From Phenylobacterium sp. LH3H17 (lineage in GTDB: Bacteria; Pseudomonadota; Alphaproteobacteria; Caulobacterales; Caulobacteraceae): a stretch of 64,000 nt of DNA. Shown here in pieces: positions 15,685 to 24,857 of the stretch. The notes below the pieces were generated by a model, which saw only the letters and a list, made by a program, of their open reading frames with translations, was not told the DNA's origin and did not search any database. The position numbers were made by a program, and so were the translations under genes. The DNA is taken from contig NZ_CP101283.1 in the NCBI RefSeq assembly GCF_024298925.1, forward strand, positions 992,001 through 1,056,000, read 5' to 3'. Every line of letters begins with the position of its first letter. Within the stretch, counting starts at the first letter, position 1.

Positions 15685-17805
15685 ATGGGCGCGCAGGAAA
15701 CGCTGGGCGGCGGCGGAGACACCCTGGTGATCGGTGTCCGGGCGGGGCGGCCCCATCTGGACTACTGGGGCCCGGCGCTGGCGGGCGGGAGATCGACGCT
15801 CCTGGATCCTCGGCTGCTGGAGCGGGCCGGAGCCCATGGGATGCTCGACGCCGGCGAGGCCTTCGACCTCTTTCCGGAGTCCGGAGTGGGGTTCACAGGC
15901 GCGCCCGCGCTGCGGGCCTGGCGAGCGTCAGGCAGCTTCGTCACCCAGCTCGCTCACAGCGGGACCCGGACAACGCCCGAGGGGGTGGAGCTCGTGCTGG
16001 CCGACGCGCGGGCCGGTGTGGAGGCGGTCCTGTCCATAGAACTCGATCCGGCCACGGGCGTGGCCGGGTTCCGAAGCCGGATCCGCAATCTGGGCGTCGA
16101 GCCGCTGCACCTGGACTGGGTGAGTTGCGCGGCGCTGGAGCTGATGGACGGGGAGGTCATGGCCTTCGGCGGGCGGTGGGCGCGGGAGTTCGACGCCCAT
16201 CGGTTTCGCCCTGGCCCAGGGCTCTGGTCCTCCGAGGCGCGGACCGGCCGGACCTCGCACCACGCCCCGCCCTTCCTGATCGCGGGGGAGGCCGGGTTCG
16301 GCGACAGCCACGGCGAGGTCCTTGGGCTCCACCTGGCCTGGAGCGGAGATCACCGTCTGTTCGTGGAACGTCTGCGCGACGGCCGCCTGCAGGCGCAGGC
16401 CGGCGAGCTGTTCTGGCCCGGAGAGATGGTTCTTGAGCCAGGCGCCTCCTACGAGACCCCGAGCCTCTATGCGGCGCGGTCGAGCGACGGCCTGAACGGG
16501 TTGAGCGACCGCCTGCACCCCTTCGTCCGGGACCGCATCCTGGGCGGGCGGCTGCGCGGCAAGCCTCGGCCTGTCCATTTCAACACCTGGGAGGCGGTCT
16601 ATTTTCGCCATGACCTCTCCGAGCTGAAAGCCCTGGCCGAAACGGCCGCCGGCGCCGGCGCCGAACGCTTCGTGCTTGACGACGGCTGGTTCCGGGGCCG
16701 CGAGGACGACACCGCCGCCCTGGGTGACTGGACGCCGGACCCGATCAAGTATCCCGACGGCCTGGGACCTCTGATCGCCTATGTAAGGGGTCTGGGGATG
16801 ACCTTCGGCCTCTGGGTCGAGCCGGAGATGGCCAACGCCGATTCCGATCTTCTGCGCGACCATCCAGACTGGATCCTGGGAGAGCCTGATCGCGTCCAGC
16901 CCCTGGGTCGGGGCCAGTATGTCCTGGACCTGACGCGTCCCGAGGTCTCCGAAGCGATCTTTGGGCAGATAAACGACCTGCTGGCCGGCCACGCCATCGA
17001 CTACCTCAAGTGGGACATGAACCGCGACCTGACCCATCCGGCCAGCCGCGGCCGTCCGGCGAGCCATGCCCAGACCCTTGGGGTCTATCGGCTCATCGAC
17101 CGGCTCAGGGCGGCTCATCCCGCCGTCGAGATCGAAGCCTGCGCCTCCGGCGGGGGGCGGGCGGACTATGAGATCCTGCGGCGGACCGACCGCATCTGGA
17201 CCTCGGACTGCAACGATCCCATCGAACGCCAGGCGATCCAGCGGGCGTTCTCGATCTTCTTCCCGCCAGAGGTCATGGGGGCGCATGTGGGCCCGGCCGC
17301 GAGCCACACCACCGCCCGGACGACGAGTCTGGACCTGCGCGCGATGACCGCTCTGTTCGGCCACATGGGGGTGGAGGCTGACCTTCGGGCCCTGCCGGCT
17401 CGGGAGCTCGACGCCTTGAAGGCGGCCATCTCGCTGCACAAGTCGCTACGCCCGCTCCTCCATGGGGGACGCCTGATCCGCCAGGCGCCGCCGGACCCCG
17501 GCGCGATCGCCTTCATGGTGGCGGGCGACGGCCGCGCCCTGGCCAGCCTCGCCCAGATCGAAACGCCACGCTACAACGCCGCTGCGCCGCTGCGGCTGAC
17601 GGGCCTGGATCCGGAGGCGCTCTACGAGGTCAGGCTGGTCAATCCGCCGTTCCGGCCCCAGGCGGCCATGAAGCAGATCCCCGCCCTGGTCCGCGGGGAG
17701 ATCCTTGGGGCCACCGGCCGGTGGATCGCCCACGCGGGCCTGCCCACTCCCATCCTGCGCGCCGGCGAAATCGCCGTCTTCCAGCTCAACCGGATCACAC
17801 GATGA
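15685..17805 (+). CDS. GH36 alpha-galactosidase
   Basis: This 706-aa protein is the normal size for bacterial GH36. An N-terminal beta-supersandwich domain is followed by a TIM barrel with the family signatures [22 protein letters not shown], the nucleophile region YLKWDMNR (Asp near 444) and the acid/base region [12 protein letters not shown] (Asp near 508), then a C-terminal beta domain. It removes terminal alpha-galactosyl units. There is no signal peptide, so it is probably cytosolic and acts on imported galactosides. Its stop overlaps the GH42 start (ATGA), so the two are translationally coupled. Confidence 0.93.
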   Translation: MGAQETLGGGGDTLVIGVRAGRPHLDYWGPALAGGRSTLLDPRLLERAGAHGMLDAGEAFDLFPESGVGFTGAPALRAWRASGSFVTQLAHSGTRTTPEGVELVLADARAGVEAVLSIELDPATGVAGFRSRIRNLGVEPLHLDWVSCAALELMDGEVMAFGGRWAREFDAHRFRPGPGLWSSEARTGRTSHHAPPFLIAGEAGFGDSHGEVLGLHLAWSGDHRLFVERLRDGRLQAQAGELFWPGEMVLEPGASYETPSLYAARSSDGLNGLSDRLHPFVRDRILGGRLRGKPRPVHFNTWEAVYFRHDLSELKALAETAAGAGAERFVLDDGWFRGREDDTAALGDWTPDPIKYPDGLGPLIAYVRGLGMTFGLWVEPEMANADSDLLRDHPDWILGEPDRVQPLGRGQYVLDLTRPEVSEAIFGQINDLLAGHAIDYLKWDMNRDLTHPASRGRPASHAQTLGVYRLIDRLRAAHPAVEIEACASGGGRADYEILRRTDRIWTSDCNDPIERQAIQRAFSIFFPPEVMGAHVGPAASHTTARTTSLDLRAMTALFGHMGVEADLRALPARELDALKAAISLHKSLRPLLHGGRLIRQAPPDPGAIAFMVAGDGRALASLAQIETPRYNAAAPLRLTGLDPEALYEVRLVNPPFRPQAAMKQIPALVRGEILGATGRWIAHAGLPTPILRAGEIAVFQLNRITR

Positions 17806-19751
17806 AACTGGGCGTCTGCTACTATCCCGAACATTGGCCGGAAGATCTGTGGGCGGACGATGCGCGGCGGATGGCCGAGCTCGGCATCAGCTGGGTCCGC
17901 ATCGGGGAGTTCGCCTGGAGCCGCATCGAGCCGGAGCCGGGCCGTTTCGACTGGGCCTGGCTGGATCGCGCCGTGGAGACCCTGGCCGCCGCGGGCCTCA
18001 GGATCGTCATGTGCACGCCCACGGCGACGCCGCCCAAATGGCTGGTCGACGCCAAGCCCGAGATTTTGGCGCTGGACGCCCAGGGCCGGCCGCGGGGCTT
18101 CGGCTCCCGACGCCACTACTGCTTCTCGAGCCAGACGTACCTCGCCGAATGCGTTCGCATCACCGAGGCGGTCGGGGCCCGATATGGGCGCCATCCGGGG
18201 GTGGGCGCCTGGCAGACCGACAACGAGTTCGGCTGTCACGACACCACGATCAGCTATTCAGCCGCCGCGGCTCAAGGGTTTCGGGACTGGCTCGCGGGCC
18301 GCTACCAGTCGGTCGACGCCCTCAACCGCGCCTGGGGGACCGTGTTCTGGTCCCAGGAATACGGCGACTTCAGCGAGGTGGATCCCCCTAACCTCACGGT
18401 CACCGAAGCCAATCCCAGCCACAGGCTGGACTACAACCGGTTCGCCTCCAGCGAGGTGGTGCGATTTAACCGAGCTCAGTCCGAAATCCTGCGCCGGCTG
18501 TCCCCGGGGCGCGACATCACTCACAATTTCATGGGCTTCTACACCGAGTTCGACCACTTTGCCGTGGGCCGGGACCTGGACTTCGCGAGCTGGGATTCCT
18601 ATCCCCTGGGCTTCCTCGAACAGTTCTGGTTTTCCGAGGAGGAGAAGCTCGGCTACCTGCGCCAGGGGCACCCGGACATCTCGGCCTTCCATCACGACCT
18701 CTATCGCGGGGTCGGTCGCGGCCGCTGGTGGGTGATGGAGCAGCAGCCGGGGCCGGTGAACTGGGCGCGGTACAATCCCGCGCCCCTGCCAGGCATGGTG
18801 CGATCCTGGACCTGGGAAGCCTTCGCCCACGGGGCCGAGGTGGTTTCCTATTTCCGTTGGCGACAGGCGCCCTTCGCCCAGGAGCAGATGCATGCCGGCC
18901 TGAACCGTCCGGACAATGTGCTGGACCAGGGTGGCGCGGAGGCTGCCGAGGTGGCCGGCGAAGTGGCCGGGCTGGGCGGTCTCGCGCCCTGCGGGCCGGC
19001 CGCCGTGGCCCTCCTGTTCAGCTATGAGGCCGATTGGCAGTTCGCCATTCAGCCGCACGCCCAGGGCTTTCGCTGGCTGCGGCTGGCCTTCGAAATGTAT
19101 TCGGCCCTGCGCCGCCTGGGCCTCGATGTCGACATCCTGCCCCCCGACGCCGACCTCTCAGGCTATGCCCTGGTGATCGCGCCGTCGCTGCCGATGCTGT
19201 CCGAGGCGACCCTCGCCGCGCTCGAGGCGTCGGGCGCCGTCGTGCTGTTCGGGCCTAGGACGGGGTCGCGGACTCCGGAGGGCCATATCCCCGCCAACCT
19301 CCCGCCCGGCCCTCTCCAGGCGCGGCTGCCGGTGCGGGTGACGCGCGTGGAAAGTCTTCGTCCCGGAGCGGGGCCGGTTGTTGAGCATTACGGGCGGTCC
19401 TTCGCCGGACGGCTGTGGCGCGAAGTCCTGGAGAGCGATCTGGCGCCCCTTGCCACGTTCTCGGACGGCGGGACGGCCTGGACGGCGCATTCGTCCTGGC
19501 ATTATCTGGCCACCTGGCCGGAGGCTGCGCTGCTCGACCTTGTGATCGCCCGTGTCGCCCTGGAGGCGGATCTGCCCGTCCTGGCGCTTGAGGAGGGCGT
19601 GCGCCTGCGCCGGCGCGGCGATCTGCTTTTCGCCTTCAACTTCGCGCCGGAAGGCCGCAGGACGCCGGCGCCGGCCGACGCCCGCTACGTCCTGGGCGGC
19701 CCCGAGCTGCCGCCCGCAGGTCTCGCGGCCTGGAAGATCGGAGCGCCATGA
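17802..19751 (+). CDS. GH42 beta-galactosidase
   Basis: A 649-aa enzyme of family GH42. The start [20 protein letters not shown] is typical, [10 protein letters not shown] carries the acid/base Glu (near 142) and [11 protein letters not shown] the nucleophile Glu (near 313). A trimerisation-type domain and a small C-terminal beta domain follow. It hydrolyses beta-galactosides; no signal peptide is seen. Translationally coupled to the GH36 gene upstream and the TetR gene downstream, both through ATGA overlaps. Together the two glycosidases release galactose for the downstream De Ley-Doudoroff genes. Confidence 0.93.
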   Translation: MKLGVCYYPEHWPEDLWADDARRMAELGISWVRIGEFAWSRIEPEPGRFDWAWLDRAVETLAAAGLRIVMCTPTATPPKWLVDAKPEILALDAQGRPRGFGSRRHYCFSSQTYLAECVRITEAVGARYGRHPGVGAWQTDNEFGCHDTTISYSAAAAQGFRDWLAGRYQSVDALNRAWGTVFWSQEYGDFSEVDPPNLTVTEANPSHRLDYNRFASSEVVRFNRAQSEILRRLSPGRDITHNFMGFYTEFDHFAVGRDLDFASWDSYPLGFLEQFWFSEEEKLGYLRQGHPDISAFHHDLYRGVGRGRWWVMEQQPGPVNWARYNPAPLPGMVRSWTWEAFAHGAEVVSYFRWRQAPFAQEQMHAGLNRPDNVLDQGGAEAAEVAGEVAGLGGLAPCGPAAVALLFSYEADWQFAIQPHAQGFRWLRLAFEMYSALRRLGLDVDILPPDADLSGYALVIAPSLPMLSEATLAALEASGAVVLFGPRTGSRTPEGHIPANLPPGPLQARLPVRVTRVESLRPGAGPVVEHYGRSFAGRLWREVLESDLAPLATFSDGGTAWTAHSSWHYLATWPEAALLDLVIARVALEADLPVLALEEGVRLRRRGDLLFAFNFAPEGRRTPAPADARYVLGGPELPPAGLAAWKIGAP

Positions 19752-20365
19752 CGACCGCTGCGCCGCGCAAACGAACGCGCCTGACCCCCGGCGCCCGCCG
19801 CGACCAGATCCTGGACGAGGCGGCGCGCCTATTGCTCGACGAGGGGCTCTACGCGGTCAACATGGAGCGCCTGGCGCGCGATGTCGGGATCAGCAAGGGG
19901 TTGGTCTACAACTACTTTCCCACCCGCGATGCGCTGCTGACCGCCCTGTTGTCCCGCGAGCAGGCCGAGCTGCGCGACCGCGGCATGGCCCGCGCCCTTC
20001 AGGCGGAGAGCTATGCCGACCTGATCCGCCAGACGACGGGGCTCTATCTCGAGCAGACCCGCGACCGCGGGGCCTTGATCGCCGCCCTTCTGTCGGATCC
20101 CTCGGTCGCCAAGCTCATGGAGGCTGAAAACCGAGCCGACCGTGACCGCACCGCGCGCTTTTTTGTCCGCGCCACCCGCCGGGCCTATGACCTCCCATTG
20201 CCGCTCGCGATCGTGGTCGTCGAGATGTTGTGGGCGGTCACCGATCGGGCCGGAAAGCTGGTGGCGGAGAAGCAGCTCGACGTGGAGGCGGCCACCGAGC
20301 TGTGCGTCGAACTGATCACCGGAGGTTTGGCCGGCCTCGACCGCGACCGCGTCCTGAAGGCCTAG
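19748..20365 (+). CDS. TetR-family transcriptional regulator
   Basis: 205 aa. The N-terminal HTH is clear: [20 protein letters not shown], then [20 protein letters not shown] with the conserved YxYFxxRDxL turn. The C-terminal ligand domain is of the usual length. It starts inside the GH42 stop, so it is made with the galactosidases, and it converges on the alpha/beta hydrolase gene with a 4-base overlap of stops. It is the only TetR in the cluster and the best candidate to bind the inverted repeats at sites A-D. That link is inference. Confidence 0.9.
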   Translation: MTTAAPRKRTRLTPGARRDQILDEAARLLLDEGLYAVNMERLARDVGISKGLVYNYFPTRDALLTALLSREQAELRDRGMARALQAESYADLIRQTTGLYLEQTRDRGALIAALLSDPSVAKLMEAENRADRDRTARFFVRATRRAYDLPLPLAIVVVEMLWAVTDRAGKLVAEKQLDVEAATELCVELITGGLAGLDRDRVLKA

Positions 20366-21177
20366 CCGCGGCGAAGGCCCTGGGTTGGCCGGCCCAGAAA
20401 TGTCCGAACAGCCTCCAGATAGTGCGGAAAGTTCTCACGGCGGACATTGTGGCCCGCGCCCTTGATCTGGACCGCCTCGATGTTGGCGTTCAGAGACATC
20501 GCCTCCTTGGCTGTGGCCGGCGTGACCAGGCTCCCCAACTCCGCCTCCCCGTAGACCAGCAGGGTCGGAACCGCGATGCGGTCGACAAGCTCTCGCCAGG
20601 AGATCGTGAGCTCCGGCAAAGCGGCGGGATCGACCTGCCGCTTGGCGGCCGCCCAGTCGGGGCGATCCTCGGCGTCCCAGCCCGGGTGGGCCGTTTGCCC
20701 CAGGGCTTCGAGTTCGGCGTCCGACATGGATCGAAATCTCTCCACCATGTCGAGAAATCTCTGGCGTCGGGCCTCCGAGGTCGGAGCGTCGGCCGAAGCC
20801 AGGAACGGCGGGTCCTCGAGAACGACCTTGGCGACGCGGCCGGGGTTTCTGTTCGCGTGGGCCGCGGTCGCCCAGGCGCCCACGGAGTGTCCCATGACGA
20901 CGGGTGTCTGCAGCCCCAGCGCGTCGATCGCCTCGCCAAGGTCCCGGCTGGGATCAAATGACCCTTCCCCGGTCAGGCGCGTGCTCGCGCCGTGCCCGCG
21001 CGCGTCGAGCATGACGATGTCGAACTGGCGTTCCAGGGCCGAGGCCAGACGGCGCCAGCAGAGGCCATTGTCCGTCAGCCCATGCGACAGGACCAGCGGC
21101 GGGCCGCGGCCTCCGGTGCGGTAGTAGGCCAGGACGCCGTCGGACACCCGGACGGTCCCGCTTCGCCAGGTTGTCAT
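20362..21177 (-). CDS. Alpha/beta-fold hydrolase
   Basis: A 271-aa hydrolase. The oxyanion HG motif is in LVLSHGLTDNGLCW, the nucleophile elbow is GHSVGA, the acid is near LLVYGEAELG and the histidine is in GAGHNVRRE. The fold matches esterases and lactonases of the alpha/beta superfamily; the substrate is unknown. It is the last gene of a leftward group with the aldo-keto reductase and the phytanoyl-CoA dioxygenase and may cleave an ester of the galactoside aglycone. Confidence 0.88.
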   Translation of the reverse strand: MTTWRSGTVRVSDGVLAYYRTGGRGPPLVLSHGLTDNGLCWRRLASALERQFDIVMLDARGHGASTRLTGEGSFDPSRDLGEAIDALGLQTPVVMGHSVGAWATAAHANRNPGRVAKVVLEDPPFLASADAPTSEARRQRFLDMVERFRSMSDAELEALGQTAHPGWDAEDRPDWAAAKRQVDPAALPELTISWRELVDRIAVPTLLVYGEAELGSLVTPATAKEAMSLNANIEAVQIKGAGHNVRRENFPHYLEAVRTFLGRPTQGLRRG

Positions 21178-21201
21178 GGCCTGACCTCCCGAAGCGCTGA
21201 T

Positions 21202-22167
21202 CTACCAGGCATAGGCTTCCGGAGCCGGGCCGGGCCCCGGGAAGATATGCTCGAGTCTCGCGAGCGTTTCGGCCTCGAGGCGAAGCTCCGGCGCGTGGAG
21301 CACCGAGTCCAGCTGATCGCGCCGCCGCGGCCCGATGATCGCCGAGGAGACACCCGGGCGCTGCAGCAGCCAGGCCAGGGCGACCGCGCCGCGGGTCTGG
21401 CCCAGGTCGTCGCAGAGCCGCCCGAACGCGGCGAGCTGTTCGGCGTGGGCAGCCGCGGCCTGGACCGAACGCTCCGATCGCCGCCGACCGTCCGGGTCGG
21501 AGCCGCCGCCCGCGAGCAGGCCCCCCGCAAGGGGACTCCAGATCACCAGGCCCACGCCATAGGCCTCGCAGGCGGGGATCACCTCGAGCTCGGCGCGGCG
21601 CTCGAGAAGGTTGTAGAGGCTCTGCTCCGAGACAAGCCCCAGGCCGCGCCGCGCGGCGGCCGTCTCGTTGGCGCGGGCGATGGCCCACCCTGGGAAGTTG
21701 CTGGACCCCACATAGGTGATCTTGCCCTGGGCGATCAGCCGGTCCATCGCCTGCCAGATCTCCTCCATCGGCGCGCTGCGGTCGATGTGATGCATCTGGT
21801 AGAGATCGATATGGTCGACGCCCAGCCGCCGCAGGCTGGCGTCGCAGGCCCGCTGGATATGGCGGGCCGACAGGCCGCGGTCGTTCACGTCCTGCGACAT
21901 CGGTTCGTGGACCTTCGTGGCCAGCACGATCCGTCGACGGCGGCTGGCGTCCTCGGCGAGCCAGCGCCCAAGCAGGGACTCCGTGGCGCCGACGCCGAGA
22001 TGGCCGCCATACTGGTCGGCGGTGTCGATCAGGTTGATACCCGCCTCGATCGCCGCGTTCAGGATCGCGAAACTATCGCTCTCCGACGTGGCCGGGCCGA
22101 AGTTCATGGTGCCAAGGCCAAGCTCGCTTACCTGGAGCGCGGAACGGCCGAGCCGACGGTACTTCAT
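21202..22167 (-). CDS. Aldo/keto reductase
   Basis: 321 aa from the ATG at 22167 (MKYRRLGRSALQVSELGLGT); the open frame continues upstream but would overlap the next gene. The catalytic tetrad is visible: Asp and Tyr in LIDTADQYGG, Lys in VLATKVHEP and His in YQMHHIDR. The NADP-binding C-terminus is present (SSAIIGPRRRDQLDSVL). This group reduces or oxidises sugars and other carbonyls. It lies between the hydrolase and phytanoyl-CoA dioxygenase genes in one leftward unit. Confidence 0.92.
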   Translation of the reverse strand: MKYRRLGRSALQVSELGLGTMNFGPATSESDSFAILNAAIEAGINLIDTADQYGGHLGVGATESLLGRWLAEDASRRRRIVLATKVHEPMSQDVNDRGLSARHIQRACDASLRRLGVDHIDLYQMHHIDRSAPMEEIWQAMDRLIAQGKITYVGSSNFPGWAIARANETAAARRGLGLVSEQSLYNLLERRAELEVIPACEAYGVGLVIWSPLAGGLLAGGGSDPDGRRRSERSVQAAAAHAEQLAAFGRLCDDLGQTRGAVALAWLLQRPGVSSAIIGPRRRDQLDSVLHAPELRLEAETLARLEHIFPGPGPAPEAYAW

Positions 22168-22189
22168 GAGACGCTCCGGGGCGGAAGGG

Positions 22190-23143
22190 TCACGGCGCGC
22201 GCAGGGTGGGGCCGGTGACCAGGGTTTCGCTCGAGTCTGCGACGCAGTGGCGAACCATGCGCTGGGCGCGGGCCGAGAGCTTGCGGGCGTCGGCATAGCT
22301 GATGCCGGGGACGATCGGCTCCCGGAACCACGGCGCGTAGAACTCAAGATTGGGGATGGACCGGATGGCGTCGGACACGTTCGGCGTGCCGCCGTGCCAG
22401 GCCCGGACGTCGCGGATCATGATCGCGCCGGCCGGGGCGGGGCAGACCGTGCTGAGGCGCATCCATTCCGGCTCCTCGGCGAGCCCGGGGATCGGCGTGC
22501 GAGACATCTGGGTGCCGGGGATCTGACGGGTGGGACCGTTGAGGCGCGTGACGTCCTGGGGCAGGAAGTTGACGCACACATAGGGCGTCGGCAGGTCCCG
22601 GATGCTCAAGCGGCCCAAGGGGTCGTGGAAGGCGTTGAAGGGTGTCGCCGGACCGGTCCAGTCGCGGACATCGGAATGCAGGGGCTGGTACTCGACGGCG
22701 CCCGGCAGGCAGAAGTCCCCGCTGGCGGCCCGCAGCACATAGTCCTCCGACCCGAAGATCGCACTGACGACGTCGGTGACGATGGGGATGTCGAGCAGCA
22801 TCTGCCACTCCGGGCGATGCAGCTGGCTCCGCGTGAGGCTTGAGCCCCCGAACGAATACCGGTGCGATCCCCGATTGCCCTTCCGGCCCTCGTCGAGCGC
22901 CAGGATCTCGCTAGCCGCCTCCGCGCAGCCTCGGGCGAGGATCTCCACCTGGGCGGTGTCCAGCGCGTCGGCGATGACGACAAAGCCGTCGCGACGGAAA
23001 AGCTCGACGGCGTGGCGCGCGTCAGCCGGGGCGAGAATCTCCAGGCCGCGGATGCCCGTATTGGCCTCCAGATAGGCTCGCAGGGCGGCGGTTTCGGGAT
23101 CGTTCAGCCCGGCCGGGGCGGCGCCATCGCGAGATCCTTCCAT
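22190..23143 (-). CDS. Phytanoyl-CoA dioxygenase family protein
   Basis: 317 aa from the ATG at 23143, chosen because AAAAGGG lies upstream and because the longer frame runs into operator site B. The Fe(II)/2-oxoglutarate-dependent oxygenase signs are the HxD pair in LHSDVRDW, the distal histidine in AWHGGTPN and the nearby arginine (DAIRS). It probably hydroxylates an acyl-CoA or a terpenoid-like compound. It is the first gene of a leftward operon with the aldo-keto reductase and hydrolase. A distant relative begins at 63520. Confidence 0.85.
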   Translation of the reverse strand: MEGSRDGAAPAGLNDPETAALRAYLEANTGIRGLEILAPADARHAVELFRRDGFVVIADALDTAQVEILARGCAEAASEILALDEGRKGNRGSHRYSFGGSSLTRSQLHRPEWQMLLDIPIVTDVVSAIFGSEDYVLRAASGDFCLPGAVEYQPLHSDVRDWTGPATPFNAFHDPLGRLSIRDLPTPYVCVNFLPQDVTRLNGPTRQIPGTQMSRTPIPGLAEEPEWMRLSTVCPAPAGAIMIRDVRAWHGGTPNVSDAIRSIPNLEFYAPWFREPIVPGISYADARKLSARAQRMVRHCVADSSETLVTGPTLRAP

Positions 23144-23173
23144 GATCACACCCTTTTCCACCGTCGCCGGTAT

Positions 23174-23193
23174 TATTGTAATAAACGTCAATA
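23174..23193. promoter_or_regulatory. Operator-like inverted repeat, site B
   Basis: Read on the minus strand, TATTGACGTTTATTACAATA. The outer TATTG/CAATA arms are perfectly inverted. It lies about 30 bases upstream of the phytanoyl-CoA dioxygenase start. It is almost identical to site D (16 of 20 positions), with which it shares TATTGACG and TTACAATA. Confidence 0.6.
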
Positions 23194-23220
23194 GTACGGT
23201 TCGCGAGAGACGCGCAAGGC

Positions 23221-24720
23221 TTAGAGCGTCGGCGCGTCCTTCTCCGGCGTGGACCGGTTCCGCAGCGCCGCGGCGATGACGGCGTGGCGTGCCCGCGTGA
23301 TGCCATAGGAGGCGAAGATCAGCATCGAGGCCACCGCCACGATGGCCGGAAGCGGCCCCCAGATCCAGACAAGGCCGACCTGGACATCGTGCGGCGGCAG
23401 GGCTCCCAGCGTCTGCCCAAGGTCATCGGGGAAGCCGATGAGATCGAGCGCGATCCCGGCCAGCAGAACGCCCACGCCGATGGCGGCCTTGTTGGCGAAG
23501 GCCAGTCCGGCGAAATAGAGACCCTCCCGGCGCCGGCCGAACAGGTGCTCGTGCTCGTCGGTGGCGTCGGCCATCATCGAGGGATAGGCGACGCTCACGA
23601 ACCCGAGACCGATCCCGGCCACGAATGAATTGAGCTGCATCGGCGCCAGGGCGGCAGCCCCGGTGGGGCTGTAGAGCCCGAGCAGCCAGGAGCCCTGCAC
23701 CACCAGCCAGTTGGCGATGAGCAGGGACAGACCGATCAGGACCACGGTCTTCTTCTCAAGCCGCGCCTGGATGCGAGGCGCGCCGCCCACCCCCAGCAGC
23801 AGGCCTGCCACGAAGGCGTAGGTTATGAACTGGATGTCCTCGCTCTTCAGGCGCCAGACGAAGACGAAGGCGTGGCTGTTGAGGGTCGCGTTGAGGCCCT
23901 GCGCCACATAGGTCACCACGGCGGATACGAAGAGCAGCCGGAAGGAGGGGTTGGCGAAGATCTCCTTCAGCTCGGCCGGGAGGCGGCGGCCCAGGGACTG
24001 GGCGATCTGCTCCGGCTGGGGCAGGGCGCCGGCATAGCGCCGCAGGCCAAGACAGCAGGCGCTCATGCAGACGCAGAGGATGGCGGCGGCCGACCAGCCG
24101 AAACCGGGATAACCCTCCGCGCGCTGAAGGCCGCCGTCGGCGAAGAAAACCGAGAATCCCAGGGCGGTGATCGCAAGCCCGGAGAGCACCCCCGCTACGG
24201 ACCGATAGACTACGATGCTGGTCCTCTCGGCGTAGTCGCCGCTCAGCTCCGCGCCCAGGGCGACATAGGGGACGTGGAACATCGAGATCGCGCTGCGGCC
24301 CGCCACCGACAGGGTCGCCAGCCAAGCGAAGAGGAGCGGGTCGCTCAGCCCCGGGGGCGGGGAGAACAGCAGTCCGACCGAGAGCGTGGTCAAGGGGATC
24401 GCCGCGATCATCGGAGGCAGGCGTCGTCCCAAGCGCGACTTGATATTGTCCGACCACGACCCGATCAGGGGGTCGACGAGCGCGTCGGAGGCCAGCCCCA
24501 CCGCGAGGGCTGCGCCCACCAGGGCGCCCGGCAGGCCGAGCACAACCGAATAGTAGAAGAACACGAACCCGACCGCGGTGTCGAAGCCGCCGGACTGGGC
24601 CGCCTGCCCCAGGCTGTAGAAGACCTTCTGCGTGACGGTGGGTCCGCGACCGCCGGACAGGGCGAGCTGCTGGTCCGCCCCGCGAGCCGACGGACGGAGC
24701 CTCAAACCGGATCGTCCCAT
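23221..24720 (-). CDS. GPH-type (MFS) sugar transporter
   Basis: A 499-aa membrane protein with about 12 helices. The GPH (glycoside-pentoside-hexuronide:cation symporter) pattern is visible in the early loop DALVDPLIGSWSDNIKSRLG and then GRRLPPMIAAIPL, and in FHVPYVALGAELSGDYAERT. It would bring a galactoside or related sugar through the inner membrane. It is divergent from the TonB receptor gene, and sites C and D lie between them, so both uptake steps are probably controlled together. Confidence 0.88.
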   Translation of the reverse strand: MGRSGLRLRPSARGADQQLALSGGRGPTVTQKVFYSLGQAAQSGGFDTAVGFVFFYYSVVLGLPGALVGAALAVGLASDALVDPLIGSWSDNIKSRLGRRLPPMIAAIPLTTLSVGLLFSPPPGLSDPLLFAWLATLSVAGRSAISMFHVPYVALGAELSGDYAERTSIVVYRSVAGVLSGLAITALGFSVFFADGGLQRAEGYPGFGWSAAAILCVCMSACCLGLRRYAGALPQPEQIAQSLGRRLPAELKEIFANPSFRLLFVSAVVTYVAQGLNATLNSHAFVFVWRLKSEDIQFITYAFVAGLLLGVGGAPRIQARLEKKTVVLIGLSLLIANWLVVQGSWLLGLYSPTGAAALAPMQLNSFVAGIGLGFVSVAYPSMMADATDEHEHLFGRRREGLYFAGLAFANKAAIGVGVLLAGIALDLIGFPDDLGQTLGALPPHDVQVGLVWIWGPLPAIVAVASMLIFASYGITRARHAVIAAALRNRSTPEKDAPTL

Positions 24721-24733
24721 GCCGCACCCCCAC

Positions 24734-24753
24734 TATTGACGGTAAGTGTAATT
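24734..24753. promoter_or_regulatory. Operator-like repeat, site C (weaker)
   Basis: The sequence starts TATTGACGGTAAGTGTAATT. The left half-site (TATTGACG) is perfect; the right half only partly matches TTACAATA. It sits 14 bases upstream of the transporter start. It could be a second, weaker site of the same regulator. Confidence 0.4.
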
Positions 24754-24785
24754 GTCCTTGACGGCGGCGTCAGGCTCAACCTACC

Positions 24786-24805
24786 TATTGACGATAGTTA
24801 CAATA
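24786..24805. promoter_or_regulatory. Operator-like inverted repeat, site D
   Basis: TATTGACGATAGTTACAATA, 52 bases upstream of the TonB receptor start. The TATTG/CAATA arms are inverted. Its distance to site C (52 bases centre to centre) and the divergent gene pair suggest shared control of receptor and transporter. Confidence 0.6.
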
Positions 24806-24857
24806 ATCATGCTGGCGAACAAGGGGGCGCGCCCCTGCGCCGGAGGGGAGCGCGAAG

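Noticed and set aside
15420..16436. 338-codon plus-strand frame overlapping the small membrane protein and GH36 starts
   Set aside because: Arg/Gly-rich composition, overlaps two supported genes in another frame.
15928..17439. 503-codon frame antisense to the alpha-galactosidase
   Set aside because: No start signal or motifs; GH36 catalytic residues are on the plus strand.
24734..24805. TTGACG followed by TACAAT read as a sigma-70 promoter
   Set aside because: The spacing between the two boxes is about five bases instead of about 17, so an operator is more likely.
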